From: Erythroxylum novogranatense
Taxonomy: Eukaryota; Streptophyta; Magnoliopsida; Malpighiales; Erythroxylaceae
DNA: 64,000 bases
NCBI GenBank assembly: GCA_029891385.1
Contig: CM057234.1
Coordinates: 23,422,350 to 23,486,349, forward strand
Direction: 5' to 3'
Part shown: piece by piece, positions 22,564-33,548 of the stretch
How positions within the stretch are numbered: the stretch's first letter is position 1
Layout of the letters: each line of letters begins with the position of its first letter
Program-made: the position numbers and the translations under genes
Notes under the pieces: generated by a model
Databases searched by the model: none
Told to the model about the DNA's origin: nothing
The model's input: the letters and a program-made list of their open reading frames with translations, nothing else

Positions 22564-24475
22564 ATGGAATTCCCTCCTCATGGTTTCATGTTCCATTCCC
22601 ATGAAGATCATCATCATCACAATGACCATCTTCCTTCATCTTCCTTTCTCAACTCACTCCCTTCTTACCCTCCACATCTCTTCCCTAGTCTCTCTTCTCC
22701 CTTTTATGAATGCTCTTCCTTGTGTACATGTTTATCTCTCTATTTGTTGGAAACAATACTAATTGTTTTTATATGTATATATGCTTGCGGGGGCGGTGCA
22801 GGAGGTGGAGGGAATTTCATGATGAAGAGATCGATGTGATTTTTCGGGGTTGAGAAGTGTTAATAAGTGCATGGAGGAGACTATGATCTCTCAAATGATG
22901 GGTCACAAATAGGAAAGAAGAAGAAAAGACTTAACTTGGAGCAAGTTAAGGAACTTGAGAAGAGTTTTGAGTGTGGAAAGCCTAAGAGAAAGATGTAATT
23001 GGCTAAGGCTTTTGGTCTGCAACCAAGGAAATAGCTATACGGTTCCAAAATAGGAGGGTTAGGTGGAAGACTAAGCAATTGGAAAGAGACTATAAAGTCT
23101 TGAAGAAACATTTTGATGCACTCAAAGCTGATAATGATGCTCTTCAAGTCCAAAATAAGAAACTTCACTCAGAGGTACGTATATGTCTCTCTATATGCAT
23201 ATCTTCCTACAACAAATAAGAAAACCAATGTTCATATGGATAAAAGTCAATGGCTTAGGCAAGAAAACATATACTCCCTCCTATCCAAAATAAGTGTCAT
23301 TTTAGAGAGATGCACACTTATTAAGAAAGTTAGTGAAATGTTTGATATACCCTTATTAATTGCATGTTGAATTACCTTGAAAATATAATATGTATAATTA
23401 GGATGTGAGAGAAATTAAAGGGTAATTTTGGAAATAAAATTATAAACATACATGAAAAATCGTGAACGACACTTATTTTGAATAATTAAAATCTCACTAA
23501 AACGACACTTATTTTGGATAGGAGGGAGTATTGAAAATGCATTTCCGATCTGAAAATTTCTACGTTACTATGAGCAAAACAAGGGCATGCGTATTTTCCT
23601 GGCACTTTGCAACATAAAGTTGAGAGTTTTCATTTTGGGCATTGATTAATATTTAGCTAAAAAATAAATGACTTTCGAGGTAGGTGAGTTTTTTTTAAAA
23701 GTGACAACGCTTATTGTAATGTATAGATAGAAATTCATGTTAAAGTGTAAGCTTACATCTTGAGAGTAGTTTGATATAATTTCTTATAGGAAAAGTACAT
23801 ATTTCTATTGGCCCAGTCCTATGATCCAATATTAATGATGGCATCTAGAGGTCGCAACATTTCTTTAGTTTTTTTAATCATTGATTAGTTAATCATAAGT
23901 GTTAATGTCAGAAACAACTTACAGAAATTACAAAGCTTACAAAATTTTTCAACTTTTCAGTTGAAATATTTACATCTTTGAAAATTTGCATGCGTATTTC
24001 ATACTGTAAGATGAATCTGTGGATCATGAACATGAATATATTCCTCTTGTTATAATTATATGACAACCCTAAAAAGCTTTCTTCTTCATTCTATTATTCA
24101 AAATGCAACAATTATTGGCTTTAAAGGGTAGAGATCTAAATGAAATTAATCTCAAGAAAGAAATTGAGGGGTCTTGGAGCAATGAAAGTGATAATAGTTG
24201 TGACATCAACTTAGATATCTCGAGAACTCCAGTAGAAACAAGCCCAGTAGCTTCTCAGTGAAGTACTAAATATCTCTTCTCCTTCTCCAATAGTATTATG
24301 AGCATCACTCAAGGAGGATCTAGGTCAGAAATCCAAGGACTAAAAGTTGATCATTTAGTTGAAGATGACAACTTCTACAACATGTTCAATGGCATTGATG
24401 AGCAGTGGGGTTTATGACAATGGTCTGACCAGTATGCCCCATTCTCATTGAATCGACCCCAATTTACCAATAATT
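22564..24475 (+). pseudogene. HD-Zip class I homeobox pseudogene (ATHB-13/-20/HAT7-like)
   Basis: The N-terminus reads MEFPPHGFMFHSHED (ATG at 22564). A KRSM motif follows, then EKKKRLNLEQVK-type homeodomain sequence (here KKKKRLNLEQVKELEKSFE from about 22915), LAKAFGLQPR, FQNRRVRWKTKQLERDY (23043-23093), and a leucine-zipper segment to 23174 at a GTACGT donor. The C-terminal exon (from 24112) reads LLALKGRDLNEINLKKEIEG and ends near a NMFNGIDEQWGF-like tail. Such proteins are nuclear transcription factors that bind DNA as dimers. Breaks are stops at 22837, 22861, 22864, 22996 (Gln codon CAA to TAA), 23032 and 24259. A four-residue gap lies in the homeodomain, and a 1-bp loss at about 23029 shifts the frame. 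The recognition-helix Trp is replaced by Arg (CGG, 23040). The last intron's acceptor seems to read TGCAA instead of TGCAG. Retained introns show it is not a processed copy. A short extra stretch at 22722-22801 may be a small intron. Confidence 0.9.
23274..23528. mobile_element. Stowaway-like MITE in the HD-Zip intron
   Basis: The 255-bp element has perfect inverted ends, CTCCCTCCTATCCAAAATAA and TTATTTTGGATAGGAGGGAG, which extend further inward to a GTGTC/GACAC pair. It is flanked by TA on both sides (23272-23273 and 23529-23530). The CTCCCTCC start, TA duplication and size are those of Tc1/mariner-related Stowaway MITEs. It lies in the intron that begins at the GTACGT donor at 23175. Confidence 0.92.
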
Positions 24476-26446
24476 GATTGAACACATTCCATTTTACTAT
24501 AACTAAGTAAAGATGAAGAGGAAATTTTACAAGTAGGATTCTGCCTATGAGATTCATCAAATTCATCTTTTGGCAGTAGATTGGTGTATAGAAGTAACCA
24601 GGTATGCTTCAATATCTATTTTAGCTAGCAATACCAAGTTTTGTATGACAACTTTGCTTCCCATACTAATATTTCTTTCGAAATTTTTTAAACTTCGTAT
24701 GTTGGATCTGTAGATAAAAAAAGAGAATTTCTTAATTGGTTAAGTTTCATATGCTAGCTGGTGAGTGGGTTCTAAGCTCTGACATCTAACATGGGCTATA
24801 AAATTAAAAAAATATATATACAAATTTTCCTTTGAACTTTTTTTTATTGCAAATGATATTTTGGAAGCATGAATTAATATAACAACTACATCTGTATTCG
24901 CAGTGAGAAAATTTTAGGAATTGCTATCGGGTTGATATTTTTAAAATGATTTGGATTTATAAGATATACGAACAGAGTCTAATGTCTTAAGTAGGTAGCA
25001 AAGCAAAATGTCTGAATAAGGGAGTGAAAGGTAGGAAAATGAAAGGAGTGAAGGTAGATTCTGAGCACACATTCCAAGAGAGAAGAAGTCAAGGAGATGG
25101 GAGGAGAAATGGCCATTATGCTTTGAGATTTTGAAGGAGACGTTTGTATAGTTTCATCTGACATGAGAAAGTAAACAAACCGTGCACTACACCCCCTTCT
25201 TTCTACATGATATCCATGTGACCTCTAAGTAAGAAGTAAAACTCTAATGGTAAAGCAGTAAGAAAGGCGAAATAAAAGTATTATTTTATGGATAAATACG
25301 TAGTTCCAAAATTCAAAGTTGAAGACATAATTTTCATACCAATGTTTATAATGTTAAGTAGAAGACACGTCCTAACCTGAGCTGATAAAATGGACACTTG
25401 GACTTGTAGCCATCCAGGATATGTTAGTTTCTATGCGCGTTTTGTACAGGGCACTTATTCTACATCTATAAAGTAATATTAAGGGTACATATAATAGTTT
25501 CTTAGGTTTGCCCATCCAAAATTGGTATCTAAGACTATTTATGATAAATATTAGATGTCATAGATTGTTTCAAGATAACCTAGTTGGAGTTAATGGAGAA
25601 AGATGAATGCCTTGTTGAAAGTGGAGATGAGACACATATGTTTTATAGCAAGTGAAGCAATAATGCTAATTGTTCTAGACCAAATCTTCTTTTCGATCCA
25701 TCTTAAGTTCACATCCATATACACTTTGGTTCATTTGTTTAGAAAATATGTTTAAGAAGAGCAATATTAAAGGAAATACAAGTGTCCCGTTGTGTATAAG
25801 CCAATGTTTAATAGTGGACTGATGGCAACACTACAAAAGTAATCACTCCTCATAATTGTTATTATCATGGATTATAAGCAAACATGTTATAATTGGACCA
25901 AATAATATACATTTACTTAGCACCCATTACGTAGCTTAAGAATCACAGGAAACTTAACAGGCTAATCTTAGAAGAAGCTTATGAGTAGAAGCAATACAGT
26001 CATATTGATAGAGTATCTATTTAGTGCTTGTCAAAAAGCATTCTCTAGTTCTCCACTCAAAATTAAGTACAAATTACCTAGAGACAATCATCTTTTATAC
26101 TTAAACTTGCTGAAGCTCTAACCTACTTAAAGTTGACTCTCCAGCAATGTGAATTACATTGTGAATTACAGTATACAATATTGATATAACAACTCACAAA
26201 GTGACATGATAATAATCACTTGTATGATTTGAGGATTGGAAAGGACACTGGGATTTAGTCATCACCAAACATTTTGACGTACGACTTGAAAAGTCAGACT
26301 AGAGTGCTTGTGCTGGTTTGAAGTTTTCTTGTGATTCATATCTCAAGAGCGTAAAAACACTTTAAAGACTTCTTGTCTCACTCCTTTTCATGTATGTAAC
26401 TCACGTTTCTCTTTATCCATGTCTCTCTCTAGCATACTAAATAGCT
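24476..26446. other. Unassigned DNA downstream of the HD-Zip pseudogene
   Basis: No recognisable gene, repeat boundary or RNA gene was seen. The first part may be former 3' untranslated sequence. The last five bases before the chromovirus LTR (TTCGA, 26447-26451) should be its target-site copy, but the partner copy lies outside the window. Confidence 0.4.
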
Positions 26447-27008
26447 TTCGATGTAACATCTCGTTACCGATGTGTTGGGACATATTGGTAATTTGGGATG
26501 GGGTAGAATCATACTGCATTTTTACTGTTTGAGCATTCATTGACCTCTAATTATAGAGGAATGAGTTAATTGCACATGCATTGACTATACATGCATTCAT
26601 GGCATTTTCCGACGTTTAATTGTGTTCATGAATTGATTGGTAGACTTTCAAGATGATTAGGTTTAATTGTGATTTATTGGGAATTACGGCATAATTAGGT
26701 TTGTATAGTTAAAGTGGAGTGAGAATTGGATTTTAGAGAGCTGAAAATTTAAATTGGAGTATAGGATCGAGTGTCTGATATTTTTGAGGATTTATAGGAA
26801 TTTTTTTGGAATTTTTAGAGTTATGGGTCCGGACCGGGAAATTGACTTAAAGACTGATGGATTAGATTCCGGTTCCGAAATTGATGAGTAAATAGCATGG
26901 AAAATTTTGATTTGTGAGTTTAGGAATTTTTATGATGAGTCATTGAAATTTAGAGACTGGAAATTGACGAAATTGAGGACTATGATCTATATGTTTAAAT
27001 CCACTCTT

Positions 27009-27014
27009 TATATA
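27009..27014 (+). promoter_or_regulatory. TATA box of the chromovirus 5' LTR
   Basis: TATATA in the context CTCTTTATATAGCC, conserved at 46732-46737 in the 3' LTR. It is followed about 30 bp later by a C/T-rich stretch suited to transcription start (about 27045). This defines the U3/R boundary by inference. Confidence 0.6.
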
Positions 27015-27399
27015 GCCATAGGTTTGAATATTGTAAAAAGCCAAACTTCCTCTTCTCCTTCTTCTTTCCTTCGACATTTCGATCTTGATCTTCTTCCCTT
27101 GGAGAGTTTGCTTGCTTTCCCTTTCATTGTGGTTGGAGAGCTGCTAGAAAGCTTGGTGAAGATGATGCTTGGCTTGGCTTTGGAAGATTACCGTGGGTGT
27201 TAGAAGATTGAAGGATTTTGGGAGATTTAGGGTTTACGGATAGAGCTTTGATTTGGTAAGTTTAATGGCTTTAATGTTGTTTATTATTGTTGTTAGATGC
27301 ATTTATGGAATTTATGGTAAAAGATTGAGTAGTTTAGGGTGTTTAATGCTGAGTTTAAAGAGTATTAATGGAGGAAAAATCGATCGGGGACGATGGTGA

Positions 27400-27595
27400 G
27401 ACTCGCACGTCGCAACGTCTGAAAAAGGGCACACCGCGACAAACTCGTCGCAGCGAGCCACGCGAGACGTCGCGGCGAGCGGGCGAATGTTTCGTCGTAA
27501 CGCATTACTAGTAGACGTCGCGACGAGGCGCGGGACGATGTTCGCCGCGGCGTGGCGCGACGAGAGGTCCTTCGTCACGACGAGCTCCAATTTTC
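27400..27595. repeat. CpG-rich palindromic cassette in the chromovirus 5' LTR
   Basis: Repeats of words such as GTCGCGACGAG and CGCCGCGGCGA, themselves nearly palindromic, make a CpG-dense island in an AT-rich LTR. The matching island in the 3' LTR (47117-47330) has a different number and order of repeats although the flanks are near-identical. Confidence 0.85.
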
Positions 27596-28008
27596 TGATG
27601 CTTTGTGTTTTGGTTTTTGGGGAATAACTTATGGTATAGACCTCCAATTGAGGTGATTCTTGATTTGTTATGAACTAGAGAAAGAGGTCTACGATTGAGG
27701 TAAAGAATAAGAGTTCGAATTTTAATTAACGAGTTCTCAATCATAGAGAGAGAGTCGATTATAATTCCTATCGTGACCTAAGAAATTTATTATGACTATG
27801 AGAGTTTAAATTGGAGACTTATGAAATTAATGGATGACGTGGATCGGGTGAATAGCGAATTTTGGTTATGAGGCAAGAGATTGCGAAATTGGGTATTAGA
27901 GTCGGAAAAATCATGAATATGCATCGTACATATTTTCAATTAAGACATGCATCATTGAATTGTTTTAACTTGAGCATCTAGTAACGGGAAACTATTTTAC
28001 TGTTATAG

Positions 28009-28075
28009 AGGCGCCGTTGGATCGTCATTCCACGGACATTGCTGGGACTTCCAGACAGTAGCTCGGAAGTTACAA
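28009..28075 (+). other. Conserved 67-nt block with splice-like borders (mini-exon candidate)
   Basis: It is preceded by TTTTACTGTTATAG (acceptor-like) and followed by GTGAGTAACC (donor-like). The same block, 66-67 nt long, occurs in the 3' LTR (47745-47811) and on the minus strand of the three other group B LTRs. A stronger upstream donor, GGTAAGTTT, is also conserved. Together these suggest a spliced leader, but splicing is inferred and not shown. Confidence 0.5.
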
Positions 28076-28341
28076 GTGAGTAACCTAGTTGGTTCCTCGA
28101 TTTCTGATGTGCTAAATGCTCTACGTGAATTGTATGTTACTGTGTATGATTAGGATTGAGATGCATGTTTGGATGAATTGGATTTCACTGATACGTGATC
28201 ATGGGAAATTGTATTTAAATGGGCTTATAGCCATATGACTGTAAACTATCGGACATATGCATTACATGCATAATTGCATAAACAGATAATGGACGTTGTG
28301 ACCTGAGACGCTACTGTTACTGAAAAAGAGCTTTAAGCTCT

Positions 28342-31300
28342 TGTTGGGACCCGATCCGGAAACCGGATCCCAACCGAAAAGAGCGGAACGTATACGAAGA
28401 GAACGAAGAAAAATGTACACGAATGCGGAAGTAAAACGAAAACGGATCGAATCATACAAAGCGAACGAAATAATCGAACTGATACAAACACCGACATCCG
28501 TTGCAAACACGAAGCATAGCAAACTGATCGCGTTGGAAACCCTAAGACTAAACCTATACAATGCTGTATAAATTAATTTTTTTTTCTTTTTCATTCTTTT
28601 TCTCATTACCCAATCACATTCAAACCATACAATTTCCTTTTTGGAAATTTATCCTCATATAACACTCAATTCATATAATTTGTCTTAATCACGCAAATCC
28701 CATCTTTACCAAACTAACTTCTTAATCATTTTCTTAGACATTCATTTTAAAACCCTTTTTACCCATTTTACCGAAATTTCGGCAGCATAACGACTGTATT
28801 TTGACAGCCAAAAAATTCTGCAAAGATAAAAACACACTTCTAAAATCACAAAATCACATCCAACCTTAACAACCATCATCAGACCTCCTGTCCGGAAACC
28901 CAGCAGAAACAAACGCAATTCTATACCTAACACTTCAAAATCTCAATCCAACACAATACAATCATATACATTTATCGCCACGAGCAAATCCATTCACATA
29001 CATTTCAATTCATATATAACTCCATAATTTACTTACACATATCATAAATTCAATTCATACTCATTTTCAAAGATAATCAGATACATTCTTTACATTCGGA
29101 CTAAATACACTTTATTGGCTTTCTAACCATCCATAAAATCCAATCTGAACATCAAACTTTACATAAATCGAACAAGCACAAATTGGACTGAGGTCATGCT
29201 CGTCTTCCATCCGATCTCCTGCTTAAAAACCTGGAGATTGGGGATGAAAGGGGGGTGAGCTCGGAAGCTCGTGGATAATATATTTATAAATTGAAACATA
29301 AGCAAAAACATTTCTCAAAACATTTGTTATTTTGCAAATCTTTCAACAAAAACTTATTTCTTCAACTTTCCACATTTTCAAATTCTTTATTACTAATTTC
29401 CAAAAATTTCTCGATTTCAAAGCTCAATTTCTCATTCAAATTCTCAAATCTTTCCAAATCATGCATACATGAATGCAACACATTTTCAATGCATCACAAA
29501 TATGAACAAAAGCAAAAAGCACATAACATTTCAAAATGGTTTAGTTTCGGTCCTAACAGACGATCGCATGATCTCAAAGCGATCCTCCGCTGCGTGAAGC
29601 AGACGTACTACACTTTCCCGCATAGCGGTTCAGTGTAACCGTGAAGGGAGTCCGTAATCGAAACTCCATTGCCTCTTGCGGGCAGCCGAGAGAAGGCTTT
29701 AACAAGTGCGAGACGGTAATCGACTCACAAAAGGACTGACCAAACCCACATAGCACATAAGCAAAACGGAATTTCAGTTGTTCAAGGCACTTTTCAAAAT
29801 CGTAATTTTCTTTAAATTTTCATATCATATCATCATAATGTGTCATAAAGGACACAAACATATATCCACATGAATTCATATAACAAATCAAATGCAATTC
29901 ACTTAAATCACATATTCATCAAATTCATCACAATATATGCACTAATTCTTTAAATCATTTAAATCATAAATCAAATAATTTGAAAACCATGAATTTCATA
30001 ATTCTTGCATTTTCTAAAACTCATTTTAACCCTTCAAATCATAATTTCAAACATTTACATCCTTTTTCAAACATTTTATCAACAATAATTTATCAAAATC
30101 AAATTTTGTTTTCTTTAATTTTCAAAATTCACATATAGCTTATAAATCAAAATATAAATATACTACCCACCTCATATCCATGCTAACAACTTGCTTTGTG
30201 CCTCAATTACTCCAAAGCCTCCTTCTTTCTTCCAATTTAACATTCCCTAAAGCAATTTCATCAAAATTCAATCTCATAAATAACTTAATCCTTCAATTTG
30301 ATGCATAAGTCATCAATTCATACTAATTCCAAGATATGTATATCATTAATTTCTAAAATCCCCAAATTCCAAATTGAACCTAAACCAATTCAATCAAATT
30401 CAATATCATAATTAACTTAATTTCTCAAATTGAGCTTAGAAAACATCAATTCCTCACATATTCAAGCTATTTCAATCTCCAATTTTGAAAATCCCCAATT
30501 TTCAAAATTGACCCAAACCAATTTACACAAATTCAATACCATAAATCACAATTTTTTCAAAATTGATTTCATATTTTACCAATTCCTACTATTATTGATG
30601 ATTCTACATCATTAATTCACAAAATTCCCAAATTTCTAATTTGGCCTAAACCCCCAATTTACAATTTTTCAAATTAAACTTCACCTAAAGCATAAACATC
30701 AAAATTAACTTACGATATCTCAAATTCATCACTAATTCAAGCAATCTAAAGCAATAATTTTAAAAACCCCCAAATTTCAAACTTTGGCATTCATTCCATC
30801 CAAAATTAAACACAACCTAAGGCATAATCATCAAAATTGCTTTCACAAATCACCTACCCATATCATTTTCCATGATTCTAAACTAAAAATTCAAGAAAAA
30901 CTCAATGTTCAAAGGATTGCTCTTACCTTCTCTCTCTAAATTTCGTATTTTCTTGCCCAAGATGAAGCTTCCATCATCTTCCTCATGTTTCCCTCTTGAT
31001 AGCATCGAAAATCTCTTGAAAAACTATGGAAAAAACCAAACTTTACATACCTTTCATCATCTTCCTCCATAATCGATCCTCTCCTTCTCTCTTCATCGTT
31101 TTCTTCTCTTTTCTTCTTTGTATTTTCTTTCTTTTTTTTTGTTCTGGAATTTTTGTGAGTCATAAGCCTTATATGACAGCCCTCCCATGTGTTTCTGCCA
31201 TGTCATTAAAATGGGGCACAAATGACCAAGTTGCCCCTCACTTATTTGCCTATTTCCAAAATTGCCCCTGCAGGAACTTGAAAAACTGACTACTTGCGAC

Positions 31301-32810
31301 CTGTTTTCAAGCATGTAAATGAAATAATTTAGACAAACTTTCTTCTTGAATCCTCTAGATCATACGAATCCAACGCCACCGACCGCGCTCAATTCGGATC
31401 AGAAACGAAGAATTTATAGCCGAAATACTATCGGACCTTCACAAAATCCGAAACTGAACATTACGCTAATTAAATTCCAGAAATTAACAACCTTAGGGAT
31501 GAAATTAAATTTCTATCCCTTCACAAGAGTTGTAGCCCTATATCTTAATTTTATTTTCTCTCAAGAATCAACTCAATCGGAGTTGTACAGCTCCCGAAAT
31601 TCGCAAAATACCGAACCATGTTTAGAAAATTATCCAACTTATAACCTATAACCAAATCTCTCACTTAGGTTCAATCAATCTCTTTCCATTTAATCTCCTA
31701 AAAATCATAATTCTTTATGAAAATGAAATTAATCGTCTTAGGAATCCAACGCTTCGAGAATCGAGTCAATCGAATGTCGGACGAAGGAATTATAAACAAA
31801 AGATTACAAAAGGGATCGGATTAAAAACAAAGTAACTGAACTTCAAAACCGAACTTTTCCACAATCATATCTTTCGATCCCGAACTCAGAATTTGACAAA
31901 TTTTGTGTTAATAAAAAGATCAAAGGAAGCTCTACAACTTCCCTGAAGTACTCAAAATCAAATTAGGTCTCAAAAGAGGTCAAAAACTCAATCAAAGATT
32001 CTGTTCAAAACAGCTTTTCCTAAACGACTTCCAATTTTTAATCGCTCATAACTCCTAGCTCCGATATCGAAAAATTGCAAACTTTATATCAATGGAAAAA
32101 TAAAAACATCATCTAAAACTTTCATGAAGATCACTTACTCTAATTCAAACTGAATCCATACGACGAGTGGCCTTGAAACATAGAACACACAAATCTGTAG
32201 TTAATAGCATTTTCAAAACAAAGCATATCTTTGGAAAATCATATCTCTCAATCCCGACATCGAAAAATAGCAAACTTTGTGTCCACAAAAAGCTCTCGAC
32301 AGGGGCTACAATTTTCATGTTGATCATTTTCTCGAATTTTGTCTAAATCAAAAAGTCAACTTTTTCTTCAAAAAGTCAAAATCTAAGCGAACTTTGACTG
32401 ATCATAACTCTCACTTTCGATATCGAAAAATATCAAACTTTATGGCTACATAAAACTCTTAACATAAACTACAAGTTTCCAGAAGACAATTTTCTCAAAT
32501 TTTGCCTCAAACAAAAAGTCAACTCTCAAGTCAAACTTTCTATCTCCAAAAGTCAACTTTCTTAAATTTTCAAATTCTCTCACTTTTCTTTTTATTTATT
32601 GATTTTCTACTAACTTTTCAATCAATTCATTCGCTTAAACTTTCATAACCCATATAAATTTCTAGAATTATCAAATACATTGAAAACTCATAATTCTTTT
32701 CTCAAAATTTCCTTAAAACATAATTTCATCTATAACATAATACTTAAACAAAACACTCATTCAATTTCATTTACTATTTCTAAATTCCAATTAAAGATCG
32801 GGGTCCAACA
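28342..32810 (-). repeat. LTR (3' LTR in element orientation) of the 28342 element
   Basis: Plus-strand ends are TGTTGGGACCCGATCC and GATCGGGGTCCAACA. It matches 33549-37998 almost throughout, with scattered small differences, many at CpG sites. The minus-strand order is U3 modules (31840-32560), a purine-rich leader (30900-31140), donor-like AGAAG|GTAAGA near 30934, donor-like GAG|GTGGGTAG near 30172, the GAGCT hairpin (29257-29270), and the terminal GATCCGG hairpin. Confidence 0.93.
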
Positions 32811-33548
32811 TTTCTCCCCCTCTTAAAAGAATTTCATCCTCGAAATTCATACATAGTCATCAAGTAACATATCCTCCTAATAATAGTCACATTACTTTCT
32901 TATCAATTTCTTATCACACATATTCTTAACTTAATCACTATTTTTCACTTCTCATTTATATCAAAACACTATTTCCTCAAATAAAATATTTCTTAACATA
33001 TTTTCACAAGACAATGGTTCCATTTCTTAAGGAACCCAATATGGGCCAATAATCATCCAAAATCAACCTATTGATCTTTCACACATATATTTTTTTTATC
33101 CTTTATCTCATCTCTCAATCATTCCTCATTTCATCTCACACACATAAATATTCAAAAGCAAGTCATCAAGATTCATCATGAAATTTTTAATCACGATTTC
33201 ATAATCACAAACCTAAAATTCATCAAAGTTCTTAACCCTCATCAATCACTTAATGAGGTCTTCACATACTTCATAAAAATCCATCTCCATACTCATCTTT
33301 CACTCACAAATGAATATACAAAATCAAATCATCCTAATTCCTCATGAACTTCAAATCTCAATTTCATGCACAATTTCCTAAAATCACTTAACATTCTTAT
33401 CATCTTCATCTATCAATCACTTTGGTATACACTTTATCTTTATCACAATCTCACAAATTCAATCTTATGCTTGAACATTTTTCTTATACACATCAGCTAG
33501 ACACAAACGCCCAAGTACGATCATAATACTGGGCTCTAGTACCATCAA
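32811..33548 (-). other. Internal region of the 28342 element (PPT to PBS), non-coding
   Basis: Minus strand next to the 3' LTR: AAGAGGGGGAGAAA (32811-32824), a polypurine tract preceded by CGAGGATGAAATTC, a phrase typical of the pol end of Tekay-type gypsy elements. Next to the 5' LTR is TGGTACTAGAGCCC (33531-33544), which matches the initiator-Met primer site TGGTATCAGAGCC except for a TC/CT swap. Nothing between them resembles gag or pol. Confidence 0.85.

Larger units (their letters stand above)
26452..28341 (+). repeat. Chromovirus 5' LTR, first part
   Basis: It aligns throughout with 46165-48076. It contains a TATA box at 27009, a donor-like TTTG|GTAAGT at 27255/27256, the GC cassette (27400-27595) and the 67-nt block at 28009-28075. 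It is cut at 28341, where the last five bases GCTCT (28337-28341) are duplicated at 37999-38003 around the inserted element. Confidence 0.93.

Noticed and set aside
23113..23370. 85-codon frame continuing through the HD-Zip zipper into the intron
   Set aside because: It starts out of frame with the zipper and runs into the intron and MITE. The true zipper reading is the frame ending at the GTACGT donor at 23175.
28262..28606. Antiparallel frames of 76-114 codons, repeated at 33493-33801
   Set aside because: They lie at the terminal part of the group A LTR and are conserved only because the two LTRs are copies of each other. No protein family is recognisable.
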